Source of the DNA: Bacillota bacterium
GTDB lineage: Bacteria; Bacillota; Clostridia; Lachnospirales; Lachnospiraceae
Assembly: GCA_017861355.1 (NCBI GenBank)
Contig: JAGFXQ010000197.1
Coordinates: 1-6,607 of the forward strand
Reading direction: 5' to 3'
Length of the DNA: 6,607 bases
Shown here: positions 1 through 4,860 of the stretch, in pieces
How positions within the stretch are numbered: position 1 is the first letter of the stretch
Layout of the letters: each line of letters starts with the position of its first letter
The notes under the pieces: generated by a model
Databases searched by the model: none
The model's input: only the letters and a program-made list of their open reading frames with translations
What the model was told of the DNA's origin: nothing
Program-made: the position numbers and the translations under genes

Positions 1-678
1 CAGGACTTCGGCGTAATGCTATTTGAGATATTCAAAAAGCTGTTTAAGAATTGCACCTACACTATTATGGGGGATGTATCTCAGAATATCTACTATGATA
101 CCGGAATGAATGATTGGGAGATATTAAAACATGAGGTATTCCATCCGGAAAAGGATCGCTTTTATGTATTGGCGAAGAGCTATCGCAATACGGTGGAGAT
201 CTCGGATTTTGCTAGTAATATATTAAGAAAATGCTCCTTTCAGACCTATGATATTGAACCGATCATCCGCCATGGCAAGGAAGTAGAGCTGATTAAGACA
301 GAGGATGAGCATGGACTGGTATCGAAGACAGTGGAATTGATAAAACGTATGCGAAAGGACGGATATGATACCATAGCAATTATATGCAGAACGGTAGAAG
401 AGACCCTTGAGGTAACACAGCACTTAAGCCCCTTTGTTGAGATACGACAGAGAGAAAATAATGTTGAAGAAATGACCTTCAGTAGCGGCAATATGATATT
501 ACCGATTCATATGACAAAAGGCTTGGAATTTGACTGTGTTATCATCTGGAATCCGGTGGAGGATTGCTATCATACCGGCGATGAGGATGCAAAGCTCTTA
601 TATGTTGCAGCAACCAGAGCATTACATGAATTGCATATAGTATATCAGAAGCAATTGTCGGGTCTGTTACAATTTTAA
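1..678 (+). CDS. UvrD/HelD-type superfamily 1 helicase, C-terminal part (5' end outside window)
   Basis: The reading frame is open from base 1, so the ATG at 16 is very unlikely to be the true start. The first residues, QDFG, look like the end of a DEAQD Walker B motif whose beginning lies upstream. Superfamily 1 helicase motifs follow in order: GDVSQ (nt 70-84, motif III), SYRNT (178-192, motif IV), TKGLEFD (514-534, motif V) and VAATRA (604-621, motif VI with its arginine finger). This is the second RecA-like domain of an ATP-dependent helicase or translocase. The GDVSQNI and YRNTVEISDFA wording resembles HelD-like proteins, some of which bind RNA polymerase and help recycle it. UvrD/PcrA DNA helicases share the motifs, and without the N-terminus I cannot decide between RNA polymerase recycling and DNA repair. 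The protein stops a few residues after motif VI, as is usual in this group. No poly-T terminator follows. Confidence 0.87.
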   Translation, partial: QDFGVMLFEIFKKLFKNCTYTIMGDVSQNIYYDTGMNDWEILKHEVFHPEKDRFYVLAKSYRNTVEISDFASNILRKCSFQTYDIEPIIRHGKEVELIKTEDEHGLVSKTVELIKRMRKDGYDTIAIICRTVEETLEVTQHLSPFVEIRQRENNVEEMTFSSGNMILPIHMTKGLEFDCVIIWNPVEDCYHTGDEDAKLLYVAATRALHELHIVYQKQLSGLLQF

Positions 679-754
679 GATGAATTAAGAATAGAATATC
701 GGATCCATGGCAGAATATGATTATTGTATAATGAATCGCAAGTAGATGCATGAA

Positions 755-791
755 GAGATTGGGGCAACAGATAAAATGTCGCCTCAATCTC
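755..791. other. strong isolated hairpin in the helicase-tRNA spacer
   Basis: Bases 755-765 pair with 781-791 as an 11-bp stem with a single G-T wobble. Inside the 15-base loop a further ACA/TGT pairing is possible. No run of T follows on either strand, so this is not a standard intrinsic terminator. It is the only clear structure in the 679-878 spacer. It could protect the 3' end of the helicase mRNA, be part of a small RNA, or be a relic. A TATAAT at 727-732 lies a suitable distance upstream, but I see no convincing -35 box with it. Confidence 0.45.
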
Positions 792-878
792 GATGATATC
801 AAATGGCATATGCGGTATTCTTTGATAGTGTAATGTTTGAATTTTTTATCAAATTGAAAGAATTAGAAGATTGAACTC

Positions 879-907
879 TTGACAAAGTGCATCTTAATGA
901 ATATAAT
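879..907 (+). promoter_or_regulatory. consensus sigma-A promoter of the tRNA-Val/tRNA-Met unit
   Basis: TTGACA (879-884) and TATAAT (902-907) are both perfect matches with the ideal 17-base spacing. The predicted transcription start is near 914, about a dozen bases before the first tRNA. Such perfect promoters are typical of stable RNA genes in Firmicutes. Confidence 0.9.
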
Positions 908-925
908 AAAAAAGTACTTTCGAAA

Positions 926-998
926 GGGATCTTAGCTCAGCTGGGAGAGCATCTGCCTTACAAGCAGAGGGTCATAGGTTCGAGCCCTATAGGTCCCA
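926..998 (+). tRNA. tRNA-Val (anticodon UAC)
   Basis: A complete cloverleaf can be folded by eye. The acceptor stem is 926-932 with 991-997, containing one T-G wobble. The D stem is 935-938 with 947-950. The anticodon stem is 952-956 with 964-968, around a seven-base loop with anticodon TAC at 959-961. The T stem is 974-978 with 986-990, enclosing TTCGAGC. The discriminator is A998. The CCA end is not encoded, so it must be added by a nucleotidyltransferase. UAC decodes GUA and, with the usual wobble modification, other valine codons. It is the first gene of a two-tRNA transcript. Confidence 0.96.
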
Positions 999-1015
999 TT
1001 TTTATGTAAAAGCCT

Positions 1016-1038
1016 TGTGAAGGGAAAGTAACTTCACA
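1016..1038. other. hairpin in the spacer between the two tRNAs
   Basis: TGTGAAG (1016-1022) and CTTCACA (1032-1038) form a perfect 7-bp stem with a nine-base loop. No T run follows, so it should not end transcription. It probably forms in the precursor between the two tRNAs, where it could influence processing at the tRNA-Val 3' end and tRNA-Met 5' end. That role is inference. Confidence 0.4.
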
Positions 1039-1056
1039 TTGTCTAAAAATTAATAT

Positions 1057-1130
1057 GGCGAAGTAGCTCAGCTGGCGAGAGCACGCGGTTCATACCCGCG
1101 GTGTCGGCGGTTCAAATCCGTCCTTCGCTA
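1057..1130 (+). tRNA. tRNA-Met (anticodon CAU), probably elongator
   Basis: The cloverleaf is complete: acceptor stem 1057-1063 with 1123-1129 (first pair G-U), D stem 1066-1069 with 1079-1082, anticodon stem 1084-1088 with 1096-1100 around loop TTCATAC (CAT at 1091-1093), and T stem 1106-1110 with 1118-1122. The discriminator is A1130 and CCA is not encoded. The anticodon stem CGCGG/CCGCG lacks the three consecutive G-C pairs of an initiator tRNA. The loop TTCATAC matches elongator tRNA-Met rather than the lysidine-modified tRNA-Ile(CAU), which usually has CTCATAA. It shares the promoter and terminator of tRNA-Val. Confidence 0.93.
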
Positions 1131-1135
1131 CTTAG

Positions 1136-1166
1136 AATGTGTTGCAGATTTGCAACACATTTTTTT
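1136..1166 (+). terminator. intrinsic terminator of the tRNA unit
   Basis: Bases 1136-1146 and 1151-1161 form a perfect 11-bp stem with a GATT tetraloop, and the T run continues to 1166. It starts six bases after the end of tRNA-Met and closes the tRNA transcript, which insulates the next gene. Confidence 0.92.
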
Positions 1167-1195
1167 GTGCCACAAATATGTTGCGACGGGTTCAC

Positions 1196-1211
1196 TCTTG
1201 ATATATCAAGA
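1196..1211. promoter_or_regulatory. 16-bp perfect palindrome, operator candidate
   Basis: TCTTGATATATCAAGA is its own reverse complement. Skipping one mismatched pair, the symmetry extends to a 22-bp dyad over 1193-1214. It covers the -35 position of the promoter whose -10 box is at 1227-1232, and no T tract follows it. That placement fits the binding site of a dimeric repressor controlling the downstream ferredoxin/ASKHA gene. The regulator is not in this window and I do not recognise the site as that of a named family. Confidence 0.55.
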
Positions 1212-1223
1212 ATGGTTGGTCTA

Positions 1224-1232
1224 TGCTATAAT
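1224..1232 (+). promoter_or_regulatory. extended -10 promoter of the ferredoxin/ASKHA gene
   Basis: TGCTATAAT is a perfect extended -10 element (TGn plus TATAAT). At 17-base spacing the -35 position (1204-1209) reads TATCAA, a poor match that lies inside the palindrome. A TTGATA at 1198-1203 would need a 23-base spacer, which is too long. An extended -10 with a weak -35 is common for promoters controlled by a bound factor. The transcription start would be near 1239, giving a leader of about 33 bases. Confidence 0.7.
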
Positions 1233-1271
1233 CATATATAAATCAGTGTTAAAAAGTGAGGTGCTCAACCG

Positions 1272-2912
1272 ATGGGTAACAGACATTACCTTCATATATT
1301 GCAGAATGGACAGAGTATTTCGATTACTCTGCAGGAGCGAGAAAGTATACTGGAAGCCATGCTTCGCCACGGAATAACCTATCCCTCGGATTGCGGAGGA
1401 AGGGGAACCTGTGGTAAATGTAAGATAAGAGTAATCGAAGGAAAGCTTGTTATCAGCACTTCAGATCGAAAATGCTTATCGGAGAAGGAGCTGGAGGAAG
1501 GTTATCGACTGGCTTGTAAGGCTTATCCGGAGGAAAATATAACAGTTTCTCTTCCGAATCGCGTGGAGGATGAGATTCAAGTCTTGACCGAGAGTAATAG
1601 ACTGACATCGAGTATGTATTCCACTCAAAATTCAGTAGATGGTTATGGCATTGGAATAGATTTAGGAACAACAACACTGGCTCTTCAGCTAATGGATAGT
1701 ACAGGAAGGATCCTTGCAACGCATTCTTCTGTGAATCCTCAGAGAGTGTATGGTGCAGATGTGATATCCAGAATGAGGGCCTCTATGGAAGGTAAGCGTG
1801 AAACGCTTAGAGATCTGATCCATCATAGCTTACGAACAGGAATTCTTAAGCTAATTCGTGAGGTGAATATAGAAGCGGAGCTCGTCAGCCAAATCACGAT
1901 AGCCGGAAATACAACCATGATTCATCTCTTAATGGGATACCCTTGTGACACGCTTGGAGTCTACCCGTTTACTCCGGTGAATCTGGATCGGATTGATCTG
2001 ACCTTTGGTGAGCTATTCGACGAGAGGGAGCCTATTACAACCCAAAAGGAGGCAGAGGATGATTGGGAGCAAGGTGCAATCGGGAAGCTTCAGAAGGCTA
2101 CGGTAACTATATTACCGGGCGTCGGAGCCTTTGTGGGAGGAGATATCGTCGCTGGTCTTGGTGTCTGTGATTTTGACCGCTCCGAGAAGGTATGTCTACT
2201 CATCGATCTCGGCACCAATGGGGAGTTGGCATTAGGTAATCAGGATAAGCTACTGGTTAGCTCAACCGCAGCCGGACCGGCCTTCGAGGGAGGAAATATC
2301 TCCTGCGGACTTGCCAGCATTCCGGGTGCGATCAGCCGGGTGACGATTGGGAATGAGGTAATTCATCTTCAGACCATTGGTGATAAGAAGCCTTCCGGTA
2401 TCTGTGGAACCGGTGTGGTGGAACTTTGTGCTGAGTTGCTACGTTCCGGAGGAATGGATGCAACCGGTTTACTGAAAGAGGACTACTTTACTCAGGGGGT
2501 TCCGCTTTATGAAGATGATCAGGTTAAGATCACCTTCACACAGAAGGACGTCAGAGAATTGCAACTGGCCAAGGCAGCAATCAGAGCAGGAATCGAGGTA
2601 CTTCTATCAAGGTATGGAATAACCTATTCGGAAGTAGATACAGTGTATCTGGCCGGTGGCTTCGGTTATGTACTTGATCTGGCAAAGGCTGTGACAATCG
2701 GATTATTACCGGAGGAGCTTCAGAACAAGGTGCTGTCCGTCGGTAACACCTCTCTGTCGGGGACATTGCGTTACAACCTTGATTCGGAGTTTGCTGCTCG
2801 ATTATTGAAGATTGTTCATGGCGCAACGGAGGTTCATTTATCCAATGAAGTGAATTTCCAGGAGAAATATCTGAGCCACATCAACTTTCCTGGCAATGGA
2901 ATCGAAATGTGA
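1272..2912 (+). CDS. 2Fe-2S ferredoxin/ASKHA-domain protein (DUF4445), reductive activator of corrinoid proteins (RACE family)
   Basis: Residues 1-95 form a plant-type 2Fe-2S ferredoxin domain with likely ligands C41, C47, C50 and C82 (CGGRGTCGKC, then a later Cys). From about residue 124 there is an ASKHA-fold ATPase region: GIDLGTTT (127-134), AGNTTMIHLLMG (211-222), LPGVGAFVGGDI (281-292), IDLGTNGEL (311-319), STAAGPAFEGG (331-341), GICGTG (376-381) and LAGGFG (460-465). RACE proteins, such as RACo of acetogens and RamA of methanogens, use ATP and the cluster to reduce inactive Co(II) corrinoids to Co(I). At 546 residues it is somewhat shorter than many members (about 600 or more). The shortfall appears to be in the linker after the ferredoxin domain. 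GAGGTG at 1258-1263 lies 8 bases before the chosen ATG. The gene has its own promoter and no visible corrinoid partner. The family is certain; the substrate is unknown. Confidence 0.9.
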   Translation: MGNRHYLHILQNGQSISITLQERESILEAMLRHGITYPSDCGGRGTCGKCKIRVIEGKLVISTSDRKCLSEKELEEGYRLACKAYPEENITVSLPNRVEDEIQVLTESNRLTSSMYSTQNSVDGYGIGIDLGTTTLALQLMDSTGRILATHSSVNPQRVYGADVISRMRASMEGKRETLRDLIHHSLRTGILKLIREVNIEAELVSQITIAGNTTMIHLLMGYPCDTLGVYPFTPVNLDRIDLTFGELFDEREPITTQKEAEDDWEQGAIGKLQKATVTILPGVGAFVGGDIVAGLGVCDFDRSEKVCLLIDLGTNGELALGNQDKLLVSSTAAGPAFEGGNISCGLASIPGAISRVTIGNEVIHLQTIGDKKPSGICGTGVVELCAELLRSGGMDATGLLKEDYFTQGVPLYEDDQVKITFTQKDVRELQLAKAAIRAGIEVLLSRYGITYSEVDTVYLAGGFGYVLDLAKAVTIGLLPEELQNKVLSVGNTSLSGTLRYNLDSEFAARLLKIVHGATEVHLSNEVNFQEKYLSHINFPGNGIEM

Positions 2913-2943
2913 GAATGGTCTGGATTAGTTCGGCAGGTTCAGG

Positions 2944-2949
2944 TATAAT
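2944..2949 (+). promoter_or_regulatory. possible -10 box just before the octamer array (weak)
   Basis: TATAAT is a perfect -10 hexamer, and the predicted start would fall at about 2955-2957, on the first base of the tandem array. The -35 position (TGGATT, 2921-2926) is poor and there is no TGn extension. I see no better promoter between 2913 and ispF. ispF must be served by this one, by readthrough from the upstream gene, or by a weak site near 3075-3106. Confidence 0.3.
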
Positions 2950-2955
2950 ATCATT

Positions 2956-3033
2956 GACCGGATGACCGGATGACCGGATGACCGGATGACCGGATGACCG
3001 GATGACCGGATGACCGGATGACCGGATGACCGG
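2956..3033. repeat. tandem array of the octamer GACCGGAT, 9.75 copies
   Basis: Nine identical head-to-tail copies of GACCGGAT (2956-3027) are followed by six bases of a tenth (3028-3033). There is no sequence variation between copies. The array is noncoding: on the + strand every frame meets TGA within 24 bases. It lies in the 218-bp spacer between the ferredoxin/ASKHA gene and ispF, probably inside the ispF leader or its upstream region. Each unit carries one CCGG site. Perfect short arrays of this kind are expected to change copy number by replication slippage. Confidence 0.97.
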
Positions 3034-3130
3034 TTAGGCTGATAGGATGAGGAATATCAAAATGATTTAAAGCATTGAATGATAGACTTCCTATAACTTG
3101 TATTTTTAATAATAAGGAGGATTTAAATAG

Positions 3131-3682
3131 ATGAGAATTGGAACTGGTTATGATGTTCATAAATTAGTAGAAGATAGAGATCTGATTCTTGGCGGGGTGA
3201 AGATCCCATATGAAAAGGGTCTACTAGGACATTCTGATGCTGATGTACTGCTTCATGCAATCATGGATGCATTGTTGGGTGCTGCCGCATTGGGAGATAT
3301 CGGTAGACACTTTCCGGATCATGACGAAGCATACCGTGGTATATCAAGTATAAAATTAGTGGAACTCGTTCGCAAGCTTCTGGAGGATAAGTTATATCTG
3401 ATCGAAAATATCGATGCAACAATCATCGCACAGAAGCCGAAGCTGGCATCCTATATCCCCTCCATGGTGAAAAATGTTGCTGTGGCACTGGGAATAGAAG
3501 AGGACCGTGTGAACATCAAGGCTACGACAGAAGAAGGCCTGGGCTTTACCGGAGCAGGTCTTGGTATTGCGGCCAATGCGGTCTGTCTATTAGAGAGCGC
3601 ACAGAATTATGATTATGATGTAACTCCGAAAGCAGAAGCTTCCGGATGCGAAGGATGTAGTGGATGTTCAAAACGTAACTAA
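3131..3682 (+). CDS. ispF: 2-C-methyl-D-erythritol 2,4-cyclodiphosphate synthase (IspF) with a Cys-rich tail
   Basis: IspF converts CDP-ME 2-phosphate to methylerythritol cyclodiphosphate plus CMP in the cytosolic non-mevalonate isoprenoid pathway. It works as a homotrimer with a metal ion at each active site. The N-terminal GTGYDVH gives metal ligands D8 and H10, and H42 supplies the third. LLGHSDADV (31-39), GDIGRHFPD (55-63) and the TTEEGLGFTG block (132-141, with the conserved Thr) are all intact. The start is supported by AAGGAGG at 3114-3120, ten bases upstream. The usual protein has about 157 residues. This one has 183, with an extra tail of about 25 residues containing C173, C176 and C179 in three Gly-Cys-X units. 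That tail is outside the known fold. No other isoprenoid gene is adjacent, and no terminator follows the gene. Confidence 0.97.
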   Translation: MRIGTGYDVHKLVEDRDLILGGVKIPYEKGLLGHSDADVLLHAIMDALLGAAALGDIGRHFPDHDEAYRGISSIKLVELVRKLLEDKLYLIENIDATIIAQKPKLASYIPSMVKNVAVALGIEEDRVNIKATTEEGLGFTGAGLGIAANAVCLLESAQNYDYDVTPKAEASGCEGCSGCSKRN

Positions 3683-3771
3683 TGTTAAGTGCAACATATG
3701 CGAAGCACATTTGCGTAGATTAACTACACAAAGAACCATAGATGCTTTTGGCACGAGCGTGTTAAAAAGTG

Positions 3772-3800
3772 TTGACAAAATCTTGAATTATGCATAGAAT
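3772..3800 (+). promoter_or_regulatory. promoter of the T-box-cysE-cysS-mrnC operon
   Basis: TTGACA (3772-3777) is perfect, followed by a 17-base spacer and TAGAAT (3795-3800), one base off consensus. The transcription start would be near 3807, just before the T-box leader. Two ATGCAT hexamers (3790-3795 and 3801-3806) flank the -10. A second TATAAT at 3809-3814 lacks a well-spaced -35. The preceding 3683-3771 stretch shows no gene and no terminator. Confidence 0.83.
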
Positions 3801-3806
3801 ATGCAT

Positions 3807-4066
3807 TATATAATAATGAAAAGCGATGAACGGAAAAGTAGCTCATAACGTAGTATCAGAGATAGAATGTCACCGGCTGAAAGCATTCTTTACAAAACTA
3901 TGAGGGAAGTGCATCCGGGAGCTGGTTCGGTGAAGCATCTGCTTAGCTGGGCCCGGGAACAGCCGTTATCTGTACAAAGATGTAGGTCGAGAAGCAATTA
4001 GGACCTACAAAATAGAGTGGAACCGCGAATTTCACCGCCTCTATCGATTAGAGGCGGTTTTTTTTG
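3807..4066 (+). ncRNA. T-box riboswitch leader, cysteine-specific (UGC specifier)
   Basis: Stem I has the GATGA kink-turn element (3825-3829), helix CGGA/TCCG (3831-3834 with 3914-3917), a specifier loop with AGTA on its 5' side (3837-3840), helix CTCATA/TATGAG (3842-3847 with 3899-3904), and a distal arm AGAATG/CATTCT (3864-3869 with 3884-3889). The specifier TGC (3910-3912), followed by A, is a cysteine codon. Stem III is TGTAGGTC/GACCTACA (3981-3988 with 4002-4009). The T-box is AGAGTGGAACCGCG (4014-4027). The antiterminator pairs 4013-4017 with 4039-4043 and 4025-4027 with 4036-4038, leaving the bulge TGGAACC. Its UGGA complements the UCCA end expected of tRNA-Cys, which carries U73. Binding of uncharged tRNA-Cys should therefore favour readthrough into cysE and cysS. 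Confidence 0.95.
4034..4065 (+). terminator. T-box-controlled intrinsic terminator
   Basis: ACCGCCTCTA (4034-4043) pairs perfectly with TAGAGGCGGT (4049-4058) around the loop TCGAT, and eight T residues run from 4058 to 4065. The left arm also supplies the 3' strands of the antiterminator, so the two structures exclude each other. It stops transcription ahead of cysE when tRNA-Cys is charged. Confidence 0.95.
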
Positions 4067-4154
4067 TTCATAACATTAGAAAGTTCGCGAAGTATGATTA
4101 CTATTGCAGTATGTCTAAATTAAGCAAATTAAGTTTAAAGAAGGGGATGTAATC

Positions 4155-4838
4155 ATGGGTGTAATCAAATATATTAAAGATGAAATGCAGATAATTAAAG
4201 AAAGAGATCCTGCAATCAAAACACCATTTGAAGTTTTTCTCTACCCCAGCTTTCGTGCGATTATAAGATATCGAATCGCTCATTTCCTATTTGTAAGAAA
4301 GCACTATTTTCTAGCAAGATGGTATTCACAAAGAACAGTAAGAAAGACAGGAATTGAGATACACCCCGGCGCAACGATTGGCAAAGGATTATTTATTGAT
4401 CATGGACACGGAGTGGTAATCGGTGAGACGGCAATCGTAGGTGATAATGTGACTTTGTATCAGGGGGTAACCCTCGGCGGTACCGGTAAGGAGCATGGCA
4501 AGCGTCATCCTACGGTGGGTAATAATGTTATGATCAGCGCAGGAGCTAAGATACTCGGATCCTTCACCATTGGTGAAAACTCGAAGATCGGTGCGGGCTC
4601 CGTCGTATTATCTGAAGTGCCCCCGAATTCTACTGTAGTCGGCGTTCCGGGTAGAGTAGTGAAGAAGAATGATGTCCGTGTCCCCAGAGATGATATGGAT
4701 CAGGTTCATCTTCCTGACCCGGTTATGAAGGAGATGGCCTGTCTTCAGAACGAGAATATCTGCCTTCGAACAGAATTAAAGAGGCTATATGATAAGCTGG
4801 ATCTGTTGGAGAAGAAAATAAACGATAAACCAATATAA
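4155..4838 (+). CDS. cysE: serine O-acetyltransferase (CysE)
   Basis: CysE transfers acetyl from acetyl-CoA to L-serine, giving O-acetylserine for cysteine synthase, in the cytosol. Residues 1-60 are the short helical N-terminal region of Gram-positive enzymes. Residues 66-170 are a left-handed beta-helix of hexapeptide repeats (IHPGATIG, IDHGHGVVIGE, LGGTGKEHGKRHPT, IGAGSVV, VVGVPGRVV). H83 in IDHGHG matches the catalytic His158 of the E. coli enzyme, and H118 in KRHPT matches His193. E68 stands where E. coli has Asp143, as in the B. subtilis enzyme. Residues 190-225 look like a coiled coil, which B. subtilis CysE also carries. The 227-residue length fits this subfamily. AAGGGG (4141-4146), 8 bases upstream, supports the ATG. 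The gene lies behind the cysteine T-box and 22 bases before cysS. The usual feedback inhibition by cysteine is known for the family, not visible here. Confidence 0.96.
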   Translation: MGVIKYIKDEMQIIKERDPAIKTPFEVFLYPSFRAIIRYRIAHFLFVRKHYFLARWYSQRTVRKTGIEIHPGATIGKGLFIDHGHGVVIGETAIVGDNVTLYQGVTLGGTGKEHGKRHPTVGNNVMISAGAKILGSFTIGENSKIGAGSVVLSEVPPNSTVVGVPGRVVKKNDVRVPRDDMDQVHLPDPVMKEMACLQNENICLRTELKRLYDKLDLLEKKINDKPI

Positions 4839-4860
4839 GATAAGATAGGAGTAAGATAAC

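Noticed and set aside
1057..1130. Initiator tRNA-fMet or tRNA-Ile(CAU)
   Set aside because: The anticodon stem lacks the three G-C pairs of initiators, and the TTCATAC loop resembles elongator tRNA-Met rather than tRNA-Ile2.
1150..1377. Plus-strand ORF of 75 codons overlapping the tRNA terminator and the ferredoxin/ASKHA start
   Set aside because: It begins inside the terminator hairpin and overlaps the well-supported gene in another frame, with no plausible ribosome binding site.
2956..3033. CRISPR-like array
   Set aside because: The units are 8 bases long and directly adjacent, with no spacers and no cas genes in the window. It is a simple tandem repeat.
2951..3160. Minus-strand reading frame with an eight-residue repeating motif
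   Set aside because: The periodic residues come only from the noncoding octamer array (8 bases x 3 = 24 bases = 8 residues), the minus strand of which has no stops. The frame overlaps the ispF start and I see no ribosome binding site or homology.
3683..3771. Terminator after ispF
   Set aside because: Only short four-base pairings such as GTAG/CTAC are present and no T tract follows, so no intrinsic terminator can be claimed.
3809..3814. TATAAT as the main -10 of the T-box operon
   Set aside because: Its best -35 candidate (TTGAAT, 3783-3788) is 20 bases away, whereas TTGACA-17-TAGAAT just upstream is much better placed.
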